A stretch of DNA of 64,000 nucleotides, taken from contig NZ_CP058334.1 of assembly GCF_013391085.1 (NCBI RefSeq), positions 2,976,001 through 3,040,000 of the forward strand, written 5' to 3'. This document shows positions 42,707 through 50,985 of the stretch, piece after piece (position 1 is the first letter of the stretch; each line of letters starts with the position of its first letter). The position numbers and the translations under genes were made by a program. The notes beneath the pieces were generated by a model that had not been told where the DNA came from, ran no database searches, and saw nothing but the letters and a program-made list of their open reading frames with translations. This DNA is from Natronomonas halophila (GTDB taxonomy: Archaea; Halobacteriota; Halobacteria; Halobacteriales; Haloarculaceae).

Positions 42707-44746
42707 TCAGAGCGCGAGGACGAACACGAGCGTGCTGGCCGCGACCAGCCCGATGGCGTATTTGACGCCGCTTGCGAGGCGGCCGTCGATGAGTTTTCCG
42801 AGCAGCAGGCCGTTGAGGCCGGCCTGAATCAGCACCGAATGGAAGAACAGCCGACGGTAGATGTCGCCCGATATCGGGGCTAGCTCCAGCCGCGAACCGA
42901 CGAAGAGGGTTCCGGAGGTTCCCTGCTCGGAGATATCCGCGACGACCGGCAGGAAGTACGCGTCGAAGAAGACCACGATACCGAGGTAGACGGCGATGCC
43001 GATGACGACGACGAGGGCGTAGGGATGGACGTAGCGGCGGCGTTCGGCCCGGAGTTCGTTGCGGGTTCGCAGGTTGTCGGCGACGATTTCGAGAACCGGC
43101 GCGAGGTGGTTCGTCGTGCGGAGGCTCTCGGTCACCAGCCGCGTCGACCGACGGATTTCGGGGACTGCGATGCGGTCTGCGAACCGTTCGAAGGCCGCAA
43201 CCGCGTCGTGTTGCCAGTCGATATCGCGCCGGACGCGGTCGAGTTCCGACGCGAGTTCGCCCGTCGTTCGCGTCGTCACCAGTTCCAGCGACTCGCTTAT
43301 CGGCAGGCCGTTCTCGTTGCCTTCGGCGAGTATCTCCAGAGCCGTCGGGAACCGCTCGCGGACGCGGCGTTCGTGGCGACGTTTCCGCTCGTAGAAGTAC
43401 GCGAACGGCGTCGCGGCCATGACAAAGGGCACCGCGGCGAGTGCGGTGCTCTCGGCGACGGGTCTTGGAACGGACAGCGGGTCGACGAGATACAGGCCGA
43501 CGCCGACCATGGCCGCAAGGGGGACCGAGGCGAAAAGCACCGCAGCTGGCCGCTTGCGGAGCGAAGTCCGTGGCCGGTCGCGGAGCCGGTCCCAGAGGGT
43601 CTCGCGGTGCTGTGACTCGTAGGTCGCGATGCGGTCGTCTTCGAACGATTCTCCGGAAGTGCGGAGGGCTTCGACGAGCGCCCGTAACTCGCCGTCGCCC
43701 TGCTCCTGTCGGCGGGGTTCGCTGATATGCGAGGCCCAGGCGCCGACGGACAGCACCGCCAGCGGGATGCCGACGTAGACGAGCACCTCCAGCGGCAGGA
43801 GGACGCCCGGCCACAGCAGGCCGGCGACCATCAGGATGACCAGCAGGAAGATGGGGCCGGCGAAGACGACGGTGACGTACACCTCCGCGAGCGTCTGGAG
43901 GTCCTCCAGCAGGCGTTCGTGCTTCGTCTCGGCCAACTCGCGATAGCGGTCCGCTTCGCTTTCGAGGAACTGGTCGACGTCACCGCCCGTCTCCAGCACG
44001 CTCACGAGTTCGTCGAGGAAGGTCCGCGTCATCTCGCCGGGCATGGTCTTCTGGGCCGCGGCTATCGCCTCGAAGAGGTCACGGTCGAACCAGCGCACGT
44101 CGTCGATGACGTCGTGGAAGGTGCGTGCGGCCGCACCGTAGACGTCCGCCGAATCGCCGAGGCGGTCCATCGATTGGTAGAGGTCCAGCCCGCCGTGGGA
44201 GAGCGCATAGAGGAAGACCACCGTCTGCGGCAGGAGGAAGTCCGTCTTACGTGCGCGCCTGCGTGCTCGAAGGACGGGCGCATAGCGGCGGACTCCCCAC
44301 GTGGCAGCGCCGCCGACGATACCGCCGAGAAGCGCCCCGGCAGGAACGCCGAGCAGCAGCGACCAGCCGAGAAAATAGCCGCCGGCGAGCGCCACGAGCG
44401 TGCCGAGCAAGAGTCCGACGGCGGCACCACCAACTGCCAATCTGAGGCTTCGCGCGAGATACTCGTCGACGGGCACGCGGGTCCGCGAGGCCCGAAGCGC
44501 GTCGTCGAGGTCCTCGTAGTCGCCCGCGCGGTAGCGGAACCAGCCGACAATCGGTCCGTAGGTTTCCCGCAGCGTCGCCTCGTCGGTTTCGGGATGGCGC
44601 TCGATAGCTCCGAACCGGTAGGCCTCGGGATTGCCGTCGTCAAGCGCCGCCTGCGCGTAGGGATGGCCCGGATCGGCCTCTTCGACGGTCACCCCCGTCT
44701 CGCTGCCCACCTCAGGCCGCCCCCCGTCGTCGCCCTCGTCAGTCAT
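42707..44746 (-). CDS. Type II/IV secretion membrane platform protein (TadC/PilC/GspF-like)
   Basis: 679 residues. Two GspF-like halves of membrane helices (about 115-340 and 410-675) with intervening cytosolic helical bundles. It is the inner-membrane platform that works with the ATPase encoded at 44739, which it overlaps by eight bases. Typical of archaeal type IV pilus-like systems. No pilin or prepilin peptidase gene lies near, so the subunits are encoded elsewhere. Confidence 0.87.
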   Translation of the reverse strand: MTDEGDDGGRPEVGSETGVTVEEADPGHPYAQAALDDGNPEAYRFGAIERHPETDEATLRETYGPIVGWFRYRAGDYEDLDDALRASRTRVPVDEYLARSLRLAVGGAAVGLLLGTLVALAGGYFLGWSLLLGVPAGALLGGIVGGAATWGVRRYAPVLRARRRARKTDFLLPQTVVFLYALSHGGLDLYQSMDRLGDSADVYGAAARTFHDVIDDVRWFDRDLFEAIAAAQKTMPGEMTRTFLDELVSVLETGGDVDQFLESEADRYRELAETKHERLLEDLQTLAEVYVTVVFAGPIFLLVILMVAGLLWPGVLLPLEVLVYVGIPLAVLSVGAWASHISEPRRQEQGDGELRALVEALRTSGESFEDDRIATYESQHRETLWDRLRDRPRTSLRKRPAAVLFASVPLAAMVGVGLYLVDPLSVPRPVAESTALAAVPFVMAATPFAYFYERKRRHERRVRERFPTALEILAEGNENGLPISESLELVTTRTTGELASELDRVRRDIDWQHDAVAAFERFADRIAVPEIRRSTRLVTESLRTTNHLAPVLEIVADNLRTRNELRAERRRYVHPYALVVVIGIAVYLGIVVFFDAYFLPVVADISEQGTSGTLFVGSRLELAPISGDIYRRLFFHSVLIQAGLNGLLLGKLIDGRLASGVKYAIGLVAASTLVFVLAL

Positions 44747-46397
44747 CCTCGGCCACCGCGATTCGGTCGGTGCCGCTCGGGAGGCCGTCGGTCCGTTCGA
44801 GCGCTCGCTCGGGGTCTCGACCGAACAGGAACAGGAGGTCCGTCACCGATTCGTAGCCCGTGATGCCGTGGCCGACCATGTGGCCCAGCACCTCCTGTCG
44901 GCGCTTCAGTTCCGTCCGGAGGCGCTCGTCGCTCCAGCCCTGCCGGCCGGCTACCTCCCGTAAGAGCCGCGAGGGGGCGGTCTGGTCGAACGCCCGTGAT
45001 TCGGCGTCGTAGGCGAACACCTCGTCCAGTTCCGGCCGCGTCCGCTCCGGTTCAGCGGGTTCGTGAACCTCGGTTATCGACCGGGCCTTCCGCGCCCGCT
45101 CGCCGTCGATTTCCATCATCTGCTGGAGCGCGATGACGTCGATATCGGAAACGAGTTCGTCGGGAATCGACAGCGGGTCGTTCCGGAGGCGGCGAAGCGT
45201 ATCCCGCGGCGAGTCGGCATGGAAGGTCGTAAAGCCCGCGTGACCGGTGCCCATCGCCTGAAAGAAGGTGAAGACGACGTCGGGGTCGGTCCGAATCTCG
45301 CCGACGATGACGTGGGTCGGCCGCTGGTGGAGCGCCTCCGAGAGCAGTTCGTAGGTGTCGACACCCGGCCGCTCGGCGGCAACGTCGGACTCGCGGGTGA
45401 CGTTCGAAATCCAGTTGTCGTGCGGCAGACTCACCTCGCGGGTCTCCTCGATGGAGACGATTTTCGCATCGGGCGGGACGAAAAGCGAACAGGCGTTCAT
45501 CGAGGTGGTCTTGCCCGATGCGGTCGGCCCGACGAACATCACCGAGCAGTTGTGCTCGATTGCGAGCCACAGGTAGGCCATCTGCTCGACGCTGAAGGTG
45601 CCGTACTCGACCAGTTCCGGCGGCGTGAACGGCTCCTCGCGGAACTTCCGGATGGTGAGGTTCGAGCCGTGGGTGGCGACGTCCGTCCCCAGAGTCACCT
45701 GCACGCGGGAGCCGTCGGGCAACGTCGTCGTCAGCAGTGGTTTCGACGCCGAGAGGTGCCGGCCGGCCCGCTGGGCCATGCGCACGGCAAGGGAATCGAG
45801 GCGTTCGTCGCCCCAGGTCCGGTTCGTGCCGATATTGCCGTAGTCGCGATGGTAGATGTAGGCCGGCCGGTCGCTGCCCCCGACGTGGAGGTCCTCGATG
45901 CCCGGGTCCTGCATGAACGGGTCGACGACGCCGAACCCGAGGAAGTCCCGCCGCAGGTAGTAGGCGACCTTCTGGCGGACGCCGGGGTCGACGTGTCGCA
46001 GTTCGTCGGCGACGAACTCGTCGAGCAGGCCGTCGCTCGACCGGTCGGCCTGCTCGCGGTCGAGGCCGGCATCGAGCAGTCGCGTCCGCACCCGGTCGGC
46101 CGCATCCCGCCGGACGTGGGCCTCGAAGTCGTCGAGGGACGGTTCGGTCAGATGGTAGCGGAGTTCCCGATTCGCCGGGTCACGGAACACCGCGACGTGG
46201 GCGAACGGTTCGTTGACCCAGTAGCCATCCCGAAACTCCCAGTCGTCCGGCCACGAGAAATCGAAGAACGACGACTCCAGAAACGACCGGTCCGGAGCGC
46301 CGAGCGCGGCGTCGGTTTCGAGCGCCGCCGTAACGTCGTCGAGGACGGACGCCTGTTCGTCGCCGTGCGACTCCGTGCCGACAGTGTCGCCCGCCAT
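44739..46397 (-). CDS. Type IV pilus/secretion ATPase (PilB/TadA-like)
   Basis: 552 residues. Walker A FVGPTASGKTTSMNA (about 287-299), Walker B-like IVSIEETREV and the Arg/His boxes VIVGEIRTDPDVVFTFFQAM and GHAGFTTFHAD. It powers assembly of pilus-like filaments. ATG 46397 is chosen because TATA TATACTTTT (about 46430-46438) lies 35-40 nt upstream and the longer N-terminal extension would start inside that promoter. It is the first gene of the operon. Confidence 0.9.
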   Translation of the reverse strand: MAGDTVGTESHGDEQASVLDDVTAALETDAALGAPDRSFLESSFFDFSWPDDWEFRDGYWVNEPFAHVAVFRDPANRELRYHLTEPSLDDFEAHVRRDAADRVRTRLLDAGLDREQADRSSDGLLDEFVADELRHVDPGVRQKVAYYLRRDFLGFGVVDPFMQDPGIEDLHVGGSDRPAYIYHRDYGNIGTNRTWGDERLDSLAVRMAQRAGRHLSASKPLLTTTLPDGSRVQVTLGTDVATHGSNLTIRKFREEPFTPPELVEYGTFSVEQMAYLWLAIEHNCSVMFVGPTASGKTTSMNACSLFVPPDAKIVSIEETREVSLPHDNWISNVTRESDVAAERPGVDTYELLSEALHQRPTHVIVGEIRTDPDVVFTFFQAMGTGHAGFTTFHADSPRDTLRRLRNDPLSIPDELVSDIDVIALQQMMEIDGERARKARSITEVHEPAEPERTRPELDEVFAYDAESRAFDQTAPSRLLREVAGRQGWSDERLRTELKRRQEVLGHMVGHGITGYESVTDLLFLFGRDPERALERTDGLPSGTDRIAVAEDD

Positions 46398-46508
46398 CAA
46401 TCGTCCCTGACGAACGGTCGGATGGCTGAAAAGTATATGGGGCACTCGTTGGACGGACGGTTCGAGGGCCGCATCGCCCGATTTACGTTCACTATGCGTG
46501 GCTGTGTT

Positions 46509-46515
46509 TTTATAC
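46509..46515 (+). promoter_or_regulatory. TATA box of the HNH endonuclease gene
   Basis: TTTATAC is centred about 27 nt before ATG 46539, indicating a leaderless transcript and supporting that start rather than the longer upstream frame. Confidence 0.62.
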
Positions 46516-46538
46516 TATCACGCGTGAGCCCCGACGTA

Positions 46539-47222
46539 ATGCCGCCCCGGTACAGACGCGAGGCGTGGCTGCGCGAACAGTACCACGAGCGGGGACGGAC
46601 ACAGCAGGAGATGGCCGACGCCTGCGACGTCTCACCGCGGACGATACGCGAGTGGATGAACCGACACGGCATCGAGACGCGTGACCTGGAGGGCGAGGAC
46701 CATCCCCTGTACGGCAAAGAGCGGGCCGAGGACGTCAAAGAGCGGATCTCCGAGACGCTGGCGGGTCGGGAATTCGACGAGGAGACGCGAGCGAAGATGT
46801 CCGACGCACATTCCGGCAAAGATCTTTCCGAAGAGCAAAAACGACGAATATCAGCAGCGCTTCGAAACCACGAAAAATCCGAGACGACGCGCCAGCGGAT
46901 GAGTGAATCCCGGTTGGGTGAAGACAACCCGCGGTGGAAAGGAGGACATAGTCGGAACTACGGCCCGGGTTGGACGGCAGCACGAGAAGCCGTGCGGAAC
47001 CGCGATGAAGTCTGCCGAAATTGTGGCGCAGACCGCTCGAGTTCTATCCTTGAGGTTCATCATATCATCCCCGTTCGGGAGTTTCAGCAATCGGACGAGA
47101 TTCCGACAGAAGAGGCACACGACGAGCGAAACCTCGTACTGCTCTGCCGGAACTGTCATGTCGAAGCCCACCACGGCACGCTATCGTTCACCACGGAAAT
47201 ATCGCATCCGGCGGACCGATAG
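46539..47222 (+). CDS. HNH endonuclease with NUMOD3 repeats and N-terminal HTH
   Basis: 227 residues. N-terminal HTH (YHERGRTQQEMADACDVSPR, 15-34), then three to four NUMOD3-type motifs (HPLYGKERAEDVKERIS and relatives, 55-136), then an HNH domain with CRNC at 159-162, LEVHHIIPVREF (171-182), NLVLLCRNCH (198-207) and Cys203/Cys206 closing a zinc site. NUMOD3 motifs are DNA-binding modules of homing endonucleases. Located 54 bases before tRNA-Glu. It may be a free-standing mobile or restriction-like nuclease; its target is unknown. Confidence 0.85.
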   Translation: MPPRYRREAWLREQYHERGRTQQEMADACDVSPRTIREWMNRHGIETRDLEGEDHPLYGKERAEDVKERISETLAGREFDEETRAKMSDAHSGKDLSEEQKRRISAALRNHEKSETTRQRMSESRLGEDNPRWKGGHSRNYGPGWTAAREAVRNRDEVCRNCGADRSSSILEVHHIIPVREFQQSDEIPTEEAHDERNLVLLCRNCHVEAHHGTLSFTTEISHPADR

Positions 47223-47276
47223 CCTCGGTCGAGAAAGACAGTTTTATAACTCCTCCAACCTGAACATCTGATGTCG

Positions 47277-47351
47277 CTCGCTTGGTGTAGCCCGGCCAAT
47301 CATATTGGCCTTTCGAGCCAATGACAGGGGTTCAAATCCCCTAGCGAGCAT
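47277..47351 (+). tRNA. tRNA-Glu (anticodon UUC)
   Basis: Acceptor stem GCTCGCT/AGCGAGC is perfectly paired, with discriminator A at 47351 (no encoded CCA). The anticodon stem TTGGC/GCCAA (47306-47310 with 47318-47322) encloses loop CTTTCGA, anticodon TTC, reading GAA/GAG codons. T stem AGGGG/CCCCT with loop TTCAAAT. D-arm with GG in the loop. No intron. Confidence 0.95.
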
Positions 47352-47461
47352 TCTAAGGCAGTCTCAGTTTCCATAGTCGAGTGTCTCGTCAGTGCTCTGT
47401 GGTCTACTCAATTTGAAGCCATCACCTACTTTTTCGGGTGATATAGATTACTGCAAATCGC

Positions 47462-48061
47462 TTACGCAACCAGCACGGTCTCGCCCGCCCGAACACGCTG
47501 GTTCGAGCCGACGCGAACGTCCTCGGTGTCGTATTCGGGCGGCAGGAGGACGTCGACGCGCGAACCGAAGGAGATGTGGCCGAGGCGGTCGCCGCGGTCG
47601 AGTTCGTCGCCCGCCTCGACGTAGGGGTGGATGCGACGGGCGACGGCGCCGGCGATAAGCGTCAGTTCGTACTCGCCGCAGTCGATAGTGACGCGTTCGT
47701 TGCGGTCCGATTCCTTGGTGAACGCCGGGAGGTGTTTGCCGGGGGTGTGTTCGACCGAGTGGACGGTCGCCGCCGCGGGCGCGCGGTTGACGTGGACGTC
47801 GGTGACGTTCATGAAGACGCCGACGCGGACGCGGTCGCCTTCCTCGCGGATGACCGAGACGCGGCCGTCGGCGGGAGCGACGACGCCGGATGGCGGCGGC
47901 GAGCGGTCAGGGTCGCGGTGGAACCACAGTGCGCCGAGGCCGGCCAGCAGACAGGCGAGGCCTGCGGGTGGGGCGAGGACGGCGAGCGGCACAGCCAGCG
48001 CCAGCGGGTATTTGGCGTATTGCCACGCGCCGGGCGCGAGGGCAGGAAGCGTCGGGAGCAC
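47462..48061 (-). CDS. Archaetidylserine (phosphatidylserine) decarboxylase
   Basis: 199 residues from GTG 48061, after which one or two membrane helices (about 10-45) precede VVAPADGRVSVI, then FMNVTDVHVNR with the conserved His. The self-cleavage site, L-G-S-T in bacteria, reads ISFGSRVDVLLP here, as in other archaeal and short-form enzymes, giving a pyruvoyl group at Ser. Converts archaetidylserine to archaetidylethanolamine. A longer frame to 48178 has poor codon bias and would overlap the Hsp20 promoter. Confidence 0.86.
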   Translation of the reverse strand: MLPTLPALAPGAWQYAKYPLALAVPLAVLAPPAGLACLLAGLGALWFHRDPDRSPPPSGVVAPADGRVSVIREEGDRVRVGVFMNVTDVHVNRAPAAATVHSVEHTPGKHLPAFTKESDRNERVTIDCGEYELTLIAGAVARRIHPYVEAGDELDRGDRLGHISFGSRVDVLLPPEYDTEDVRVGSNQRVRAGETVLVA

Positions 48062-48177
48062 GACTGGAGGATACGGCGCGGGTCCCAAGGCGGTTTCGCT
48101 GCTCGGTCGGCTTCGGGTGTTAGCATATGATATGTCGGCTTTATCTCCGCAGAGCGCCTCTCTACTGTTGAATCGCA

Positions 48178-48561
48178 ATGACGCGAACGACCCCCTTCGA
48201 CGAGATGGACCGCCTGTTCGAGCGTATGCGCCGCTCCATGCTGGGCGGCAACTGGATGGCTGGCGACGCGAACCTCCGGATGGAGACGACCGACGACGGT
48301 TATCTCGTCCACGCCGACCTGCCGGGGTTCGAACGCGAGGACCTCGACCTCCGATTCGAGGACGGGGTGTTGACCATCGACGCCGCCCACGAGGCGACCG
48401 ATGAGGGTCATGCCCGCTCGCGCCGAATGCACGAGTCCGTCCGCGTGCCCTGCGACGTTATCGTCGAGGAAATCGACGCCGACTATCACAACGGCGTTCT
48501 CGAAATCCGTATCCCGACGGATGACGCGCCCGAGGACGGACACCGAATCGACGTGAACTAG
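48178..48561 (+). CDS. Hsp20/alpha-crystallin small heat-shock protein
   Basis: 127 residues. The alpha-crystallin domain runs from TTDDGYLVHADLPGFEREDL to VRVPCDVIVEEIDADYHN and NGVLEIRIP, with the C-terminal I-x-I-like IRIP. It is a holding chaperone. TATA CTTTAT (48139-48144) is upstream. It diverges from the decarboxylase gene. Confidence 0.92.
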   Translation: MTRTTPFDEMDRLFERMRRSMLGGNWMAGDANLRMETTDDGYLVHADLPGFEREDLDLRFEDGVLTIDAAHEATDEGHARSRRMHESVRVPCDVIVEEIDADYHNGVLEIRIPTDDAPEDGHRIDVN

Positions 48562-48761
48562 CCGCCGTCGCTCGGCTATCTGATACTGATGCGGATGTGA
48601 TGGCCGCCGAAACCCCTGCCGCTCGACGGCGCTACTTCGGCCGCTGTTTTTTTAAATCGTTAACCTGTTTTCGATAGTTTCTGTGCAGCGTACGACGTGA
48701 GTCCTTTCTTTTCGAACAATACTGGCCGAGAGCGGCCTATTCGGCCGGTCCGAAGGGCTTG

Positions 48762-48788
48762 CATTAATATGGGTGGCAGGATACCCAT
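48762..48788 (+). promoter_or_regulatory. TATA box and ATGGGT-N8-ACCCAT inverted repeat before the acyl-CoA synthetase gene
   Basis: CATTAATATG (48762-48771) is a TATA-like element about 36 nt before ATG 48802. Overlapping its end is a perfect 6-base inverted repeat, ATGGGT (48769-48774) and ACCCAT (48783-48788), spaced 8 bases. This is a good candidate operator that would block start of transcription when bound. Confidence 0.5.
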
Positions 48789-48801
48789 CAGATAGTAAGT
48801 C

Positions 48802-50757
48802 ATGAGTAGCAATAACGCGGCCTGGTTGCAGGCAGAGGCGGAATACGAGGACGAGGTGATCGGGGAGAACACCATCCCCAGACTCTTCGAGGAGAGCGCC
48901 TCCCGGCACGCCAGTCGGGAAGCCCAGTGGTACAAGGGCGGTATCTACGAGCGCTCGCTGGCGGGCGACGTCGTCCCCGTGGCACCGGCCGACCAGTACG
49001 CGGCGCTGACCTACGCGGAGATGCAGGACATCGTCCGGAACCTCGCCGCCGGATTCCGTGACCTCGGCGTCGAGGCCGATACCCGCGTCGGCATCTTCGC
49101 CAACACCCGGATGGAGTGGGCGCAATCGGACTTCGGTATCCTCACCGCTGGCGGCGTCGTCACGACCGTCTACACCGAATCCTCGCCCGACCAGGTCCAG
49201 TACCTGCTCGATGACCCGAACGCCGAGGGCGTCGTCGTCGAGAACGCGGAACTCCTCGAACGCGTCCTCGAAGTCGAGGACGAACTCGACCTCGGCTTCA
49301 TCGTCGTCATCGACGAGTTCGACGGCTACGAGGACCGCGAGGATGTCCTCTCGCTGGCCGACCTCTATCACCGCGGCGAGGAGGCCTTCGAACTCGACGA
49401 GTACGAATCGTGGCTCGCCGAGCGCGACCTCGATGACCTCGCGTCGCTCATCTACACCTCGGGGACGACGGGCAAGCCGAAAGGCGTCAAACTCACTCAC
49501 GGCAACTTCCGGTCGAACATCAACGGCATCCGCAAGCGGTTCGGCCCCCGTCCGGACAAGGACCCCGAACTGGACACGCTCGACGAGACGTCACGGTCGC
49601 TTTCCTTCCTGCCGCTGGCCCACGTCTTCGAGCGGATTTCGGGCCACTTCCTGATGTTCGGCTCCGGTGCGACGGTCGCCTACGCCGAATCGACCGACAC
49701 CGTCGCCGACGATATCCAGACCGTCCAGCCGACGACCGCTGCCTCGGTGCCCCGCGTTTACGAGCGCATCTACGATAGCCTCCGCGACGAGGCGCCCGAA
49801 GCCATCTTCGAGCGTGCGGTGCCCGTCGCCCGCGAGTGGGCGACCACCGAGAACCCCGGCCTCGGCCTCAAACTCAAATACAAGATATTCGACACGCTCG
49901 TCTACTCGAACGTCCGCGAGAAGATGGGCGGCAATATCGAGTTCTTCGTCAGCGGCGGCGGGTCGCTGTCGAAGCGCCTCGCCCAACTCTTCGACGGGAT
50001 GGGGATTCCCATCCTCGAAGGCTACGGCCTGACCGAGACTTCCCCCGTCGTCTCGGTGAACCCGCCGGAGGACTCCCGTGCCGGCACCCTCGGCCCGCCG
50101 CTCGCGAACGTCGACGTTCGCGTCGACGATTCGGTCGTCTCAGAGGACCGCCGGGCGGAAGCCGACGGCGACATCGGCGAACTTCACGTTCAGGGCCCGA
50201 ACGTCACCGAAGGCTACTGGGAACGTCCCGGCGCGACCGAGGAAGCGTTCACAGAGGACGGCTGGTTCCGCACCGGCGACATCATCGAGTTGACCGACGA
50301 CGGCTATCTCATCTACCACGACCGACTCAAGCAACTCATCGTGCTGGACACGGGCAAGAACATCGCCCCCCAGCCCATCGAAGACGAGTTCGCCACCTCC
50401 GAGCGCATCGAGCAGGCGATGGTCATCGGCGACAACCAGAAGTTCATCGCCGCGCTGTTCGTCCCCAACCTCGAACACCTCGAAAAGTGGGCCGACAAGG
50501 AGGGCATCGACCTGCCCGACGGCCCCGAGGCCATCTGCGACCACGAGGACGTCCGCGCCTACATCGAAGAGGAGGTCGAGGCGGTCAACAAGACCCTCGC
50601 GAAATCGGAGAAAATCAAGGAGTTCCGGCTGGTGCCCGTCGAGTGGACCGCCGACAACGACCTGCTGACGCCGTCGATGAAAATCAAGCGCCGCAACGTC
50701 ATCGACGAGTTCGAAGCGCAGGTCCACGACATCTACGGCGAGGACTACAACGCCTGA
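48802..50757 (+). CDS. AMP-forming long-chain acyl-CoA synthetase
   Basis: 651 residues. P-loop-like LIYTSGTTGKPKGVKLTHGN; GYGLTETSPVVSVN; GWFRTGDIIEL and the hinge DRLKQLIVLDTGKNI; and the C-terminal Lys segment LTPSMKIKRRNVI that catalyses adenylation. Full length for the FadD15-type subgroup. It activates fatty acids for oxidation or isoprenoid side chains in halophiles. An inverted repeat at the promoter suggests regulation. Confidence 0.93.
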   Translation: MSSNNAAWLQAEAEYEDEVIGENTIPRLFEESASRHASREAQWYKGGIYERSLAGDVVPVAPADQYAALTYAEMQDIVRNLAAGFRDLGVEADTRVGIFANTRMEWAQSDFGILTAGGVVTTVYTESSPDQVQYLLDDPNAEGVVVENAELLERVLEVEDELDLGFIVVIDEFDGYEDREDVLSLADLYHRGEEAFELDEYESWLAERDLDDLASLIYTSGTTGKPKGVKLTHGNFRSNINGIRKRFGPRPDKDPELDTLDETSRSLSFLPLAHVFERISGHFLMFGSGATVAYAESTDTVADDIQTVQPTTAASVPRVYERIYDSLRDEAPEAIFERAVPVAREWATTENPGLGLKLKYKIFDTLVYSNVREKMGGNIEFFVSGGGSLSKRLAQLFDGMGIPILEGYGLTETSPVVSVNPPEDSRAGTLGPPLANVDVRVDDSVVSEDRRAEADGDIGELHVQGPNVTEGYWERPGATEEAFTEDGWFRTGDIIELTDDGYLIYHDRLKQLIVLDTGKNIAPQPIEDEFATSERIEQAMVIGDNQKFIAALFVPNLEHLEKWADKEGIDLPDGPEAICDHEDVRAYIEEEVEAVNKTLAKSEKIKEFRLVPVEWTADNDLLTPSMKIKRRNVIDEFEAQVHDIYGEDYNA

Positions 50758-50786
50758 CCGACTGAACGGCCACCTGACCGACACCT

Positions 50787-50793
50787 TTTATAT
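50787..50793 (+). promoter_or_regulatory. TATA box of the Cys-leader/serine acetyltransferase transcript
   Basis: TTTATAT is centred about 31 nt before the ATG at 50821, so the transcript probably starts a few bases before the leader peptide. Nothing like it lies between the leader peptide and the serine acetyltransferase gene, so both are likely on one RNA. Confidence 0.65.
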
Positions 50794-50820
50794 CTCGCTT
50801 GCCACAGTATCCGGTATACG

Positions 50821-50901
50821 ATGGCGCACAGCCACGCCGCATTCACGGTTCGTCCCGCCCGCCGACCAGTCTCGGCTGCGGCGTGCTGCTGTTGCTGCTG
50901 A
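50821..50901 (+). CDS. Putative cysteine leader peptide, 26 residues ending in five Cys
   Basis: The frame starts MAHSHAAFTVRPARRPVSA and ends AACCCCC, with codons TGC TGC TGT TGC TGC then TGA. A run of five Cys codons just before a stop is very unlikely by chance in a GC-rich genome with few cysteines. The gene 84 bases downstream encodes serine acetyltransferase, the first step of cysteine synthesis, so slow decoding when Cys-tRNA is scarce could control it. A hairpin (50916-50932) follows. The peptide is probably not functional itself. The attenuation role is inferred from bacterial cysteine leader peptides; translation is unproven. Confidence 0.72.
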   Translation: MAHSHAAFTVRPARRPVSAAACCCCC

Positions 50902-50932
50902 CTTCTCCGTTCCGTCGTTGCTACCAGTAACG
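50891..50932 (+). promoter_or_regulatory. Alternative pairing element downstream of the Cys codons
   Basis: CGTTGCT-ACC-AGTAACG (50916-50932) forms a 7-bp stem with one G-U pair. The 5' arm sequence GTTGCT also occurs inside the Cys codon run (50891-50896), so AGTAAC (50926-50931) could pair with either. A ribosome stalled on the Cys codons would cover the first copy and leave the second free, as in attenuators. Pairing energies are modest and need computing. Confidence 0.4.
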
Positions 50933-50985
50933 CCGGTTTCGCTTCGCTCGCGTTCCGACCGCATCCGCCACCGACTCCCATCGAT

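Noticed and set aside
45063-46538. Upstream extension of the HNH endonuclease frame to 45063
   Set aside because: The extension is antisense to the pilus ATPase gene, and the TATA box at 46509-46515 fits a leaderless ATG at 46539.
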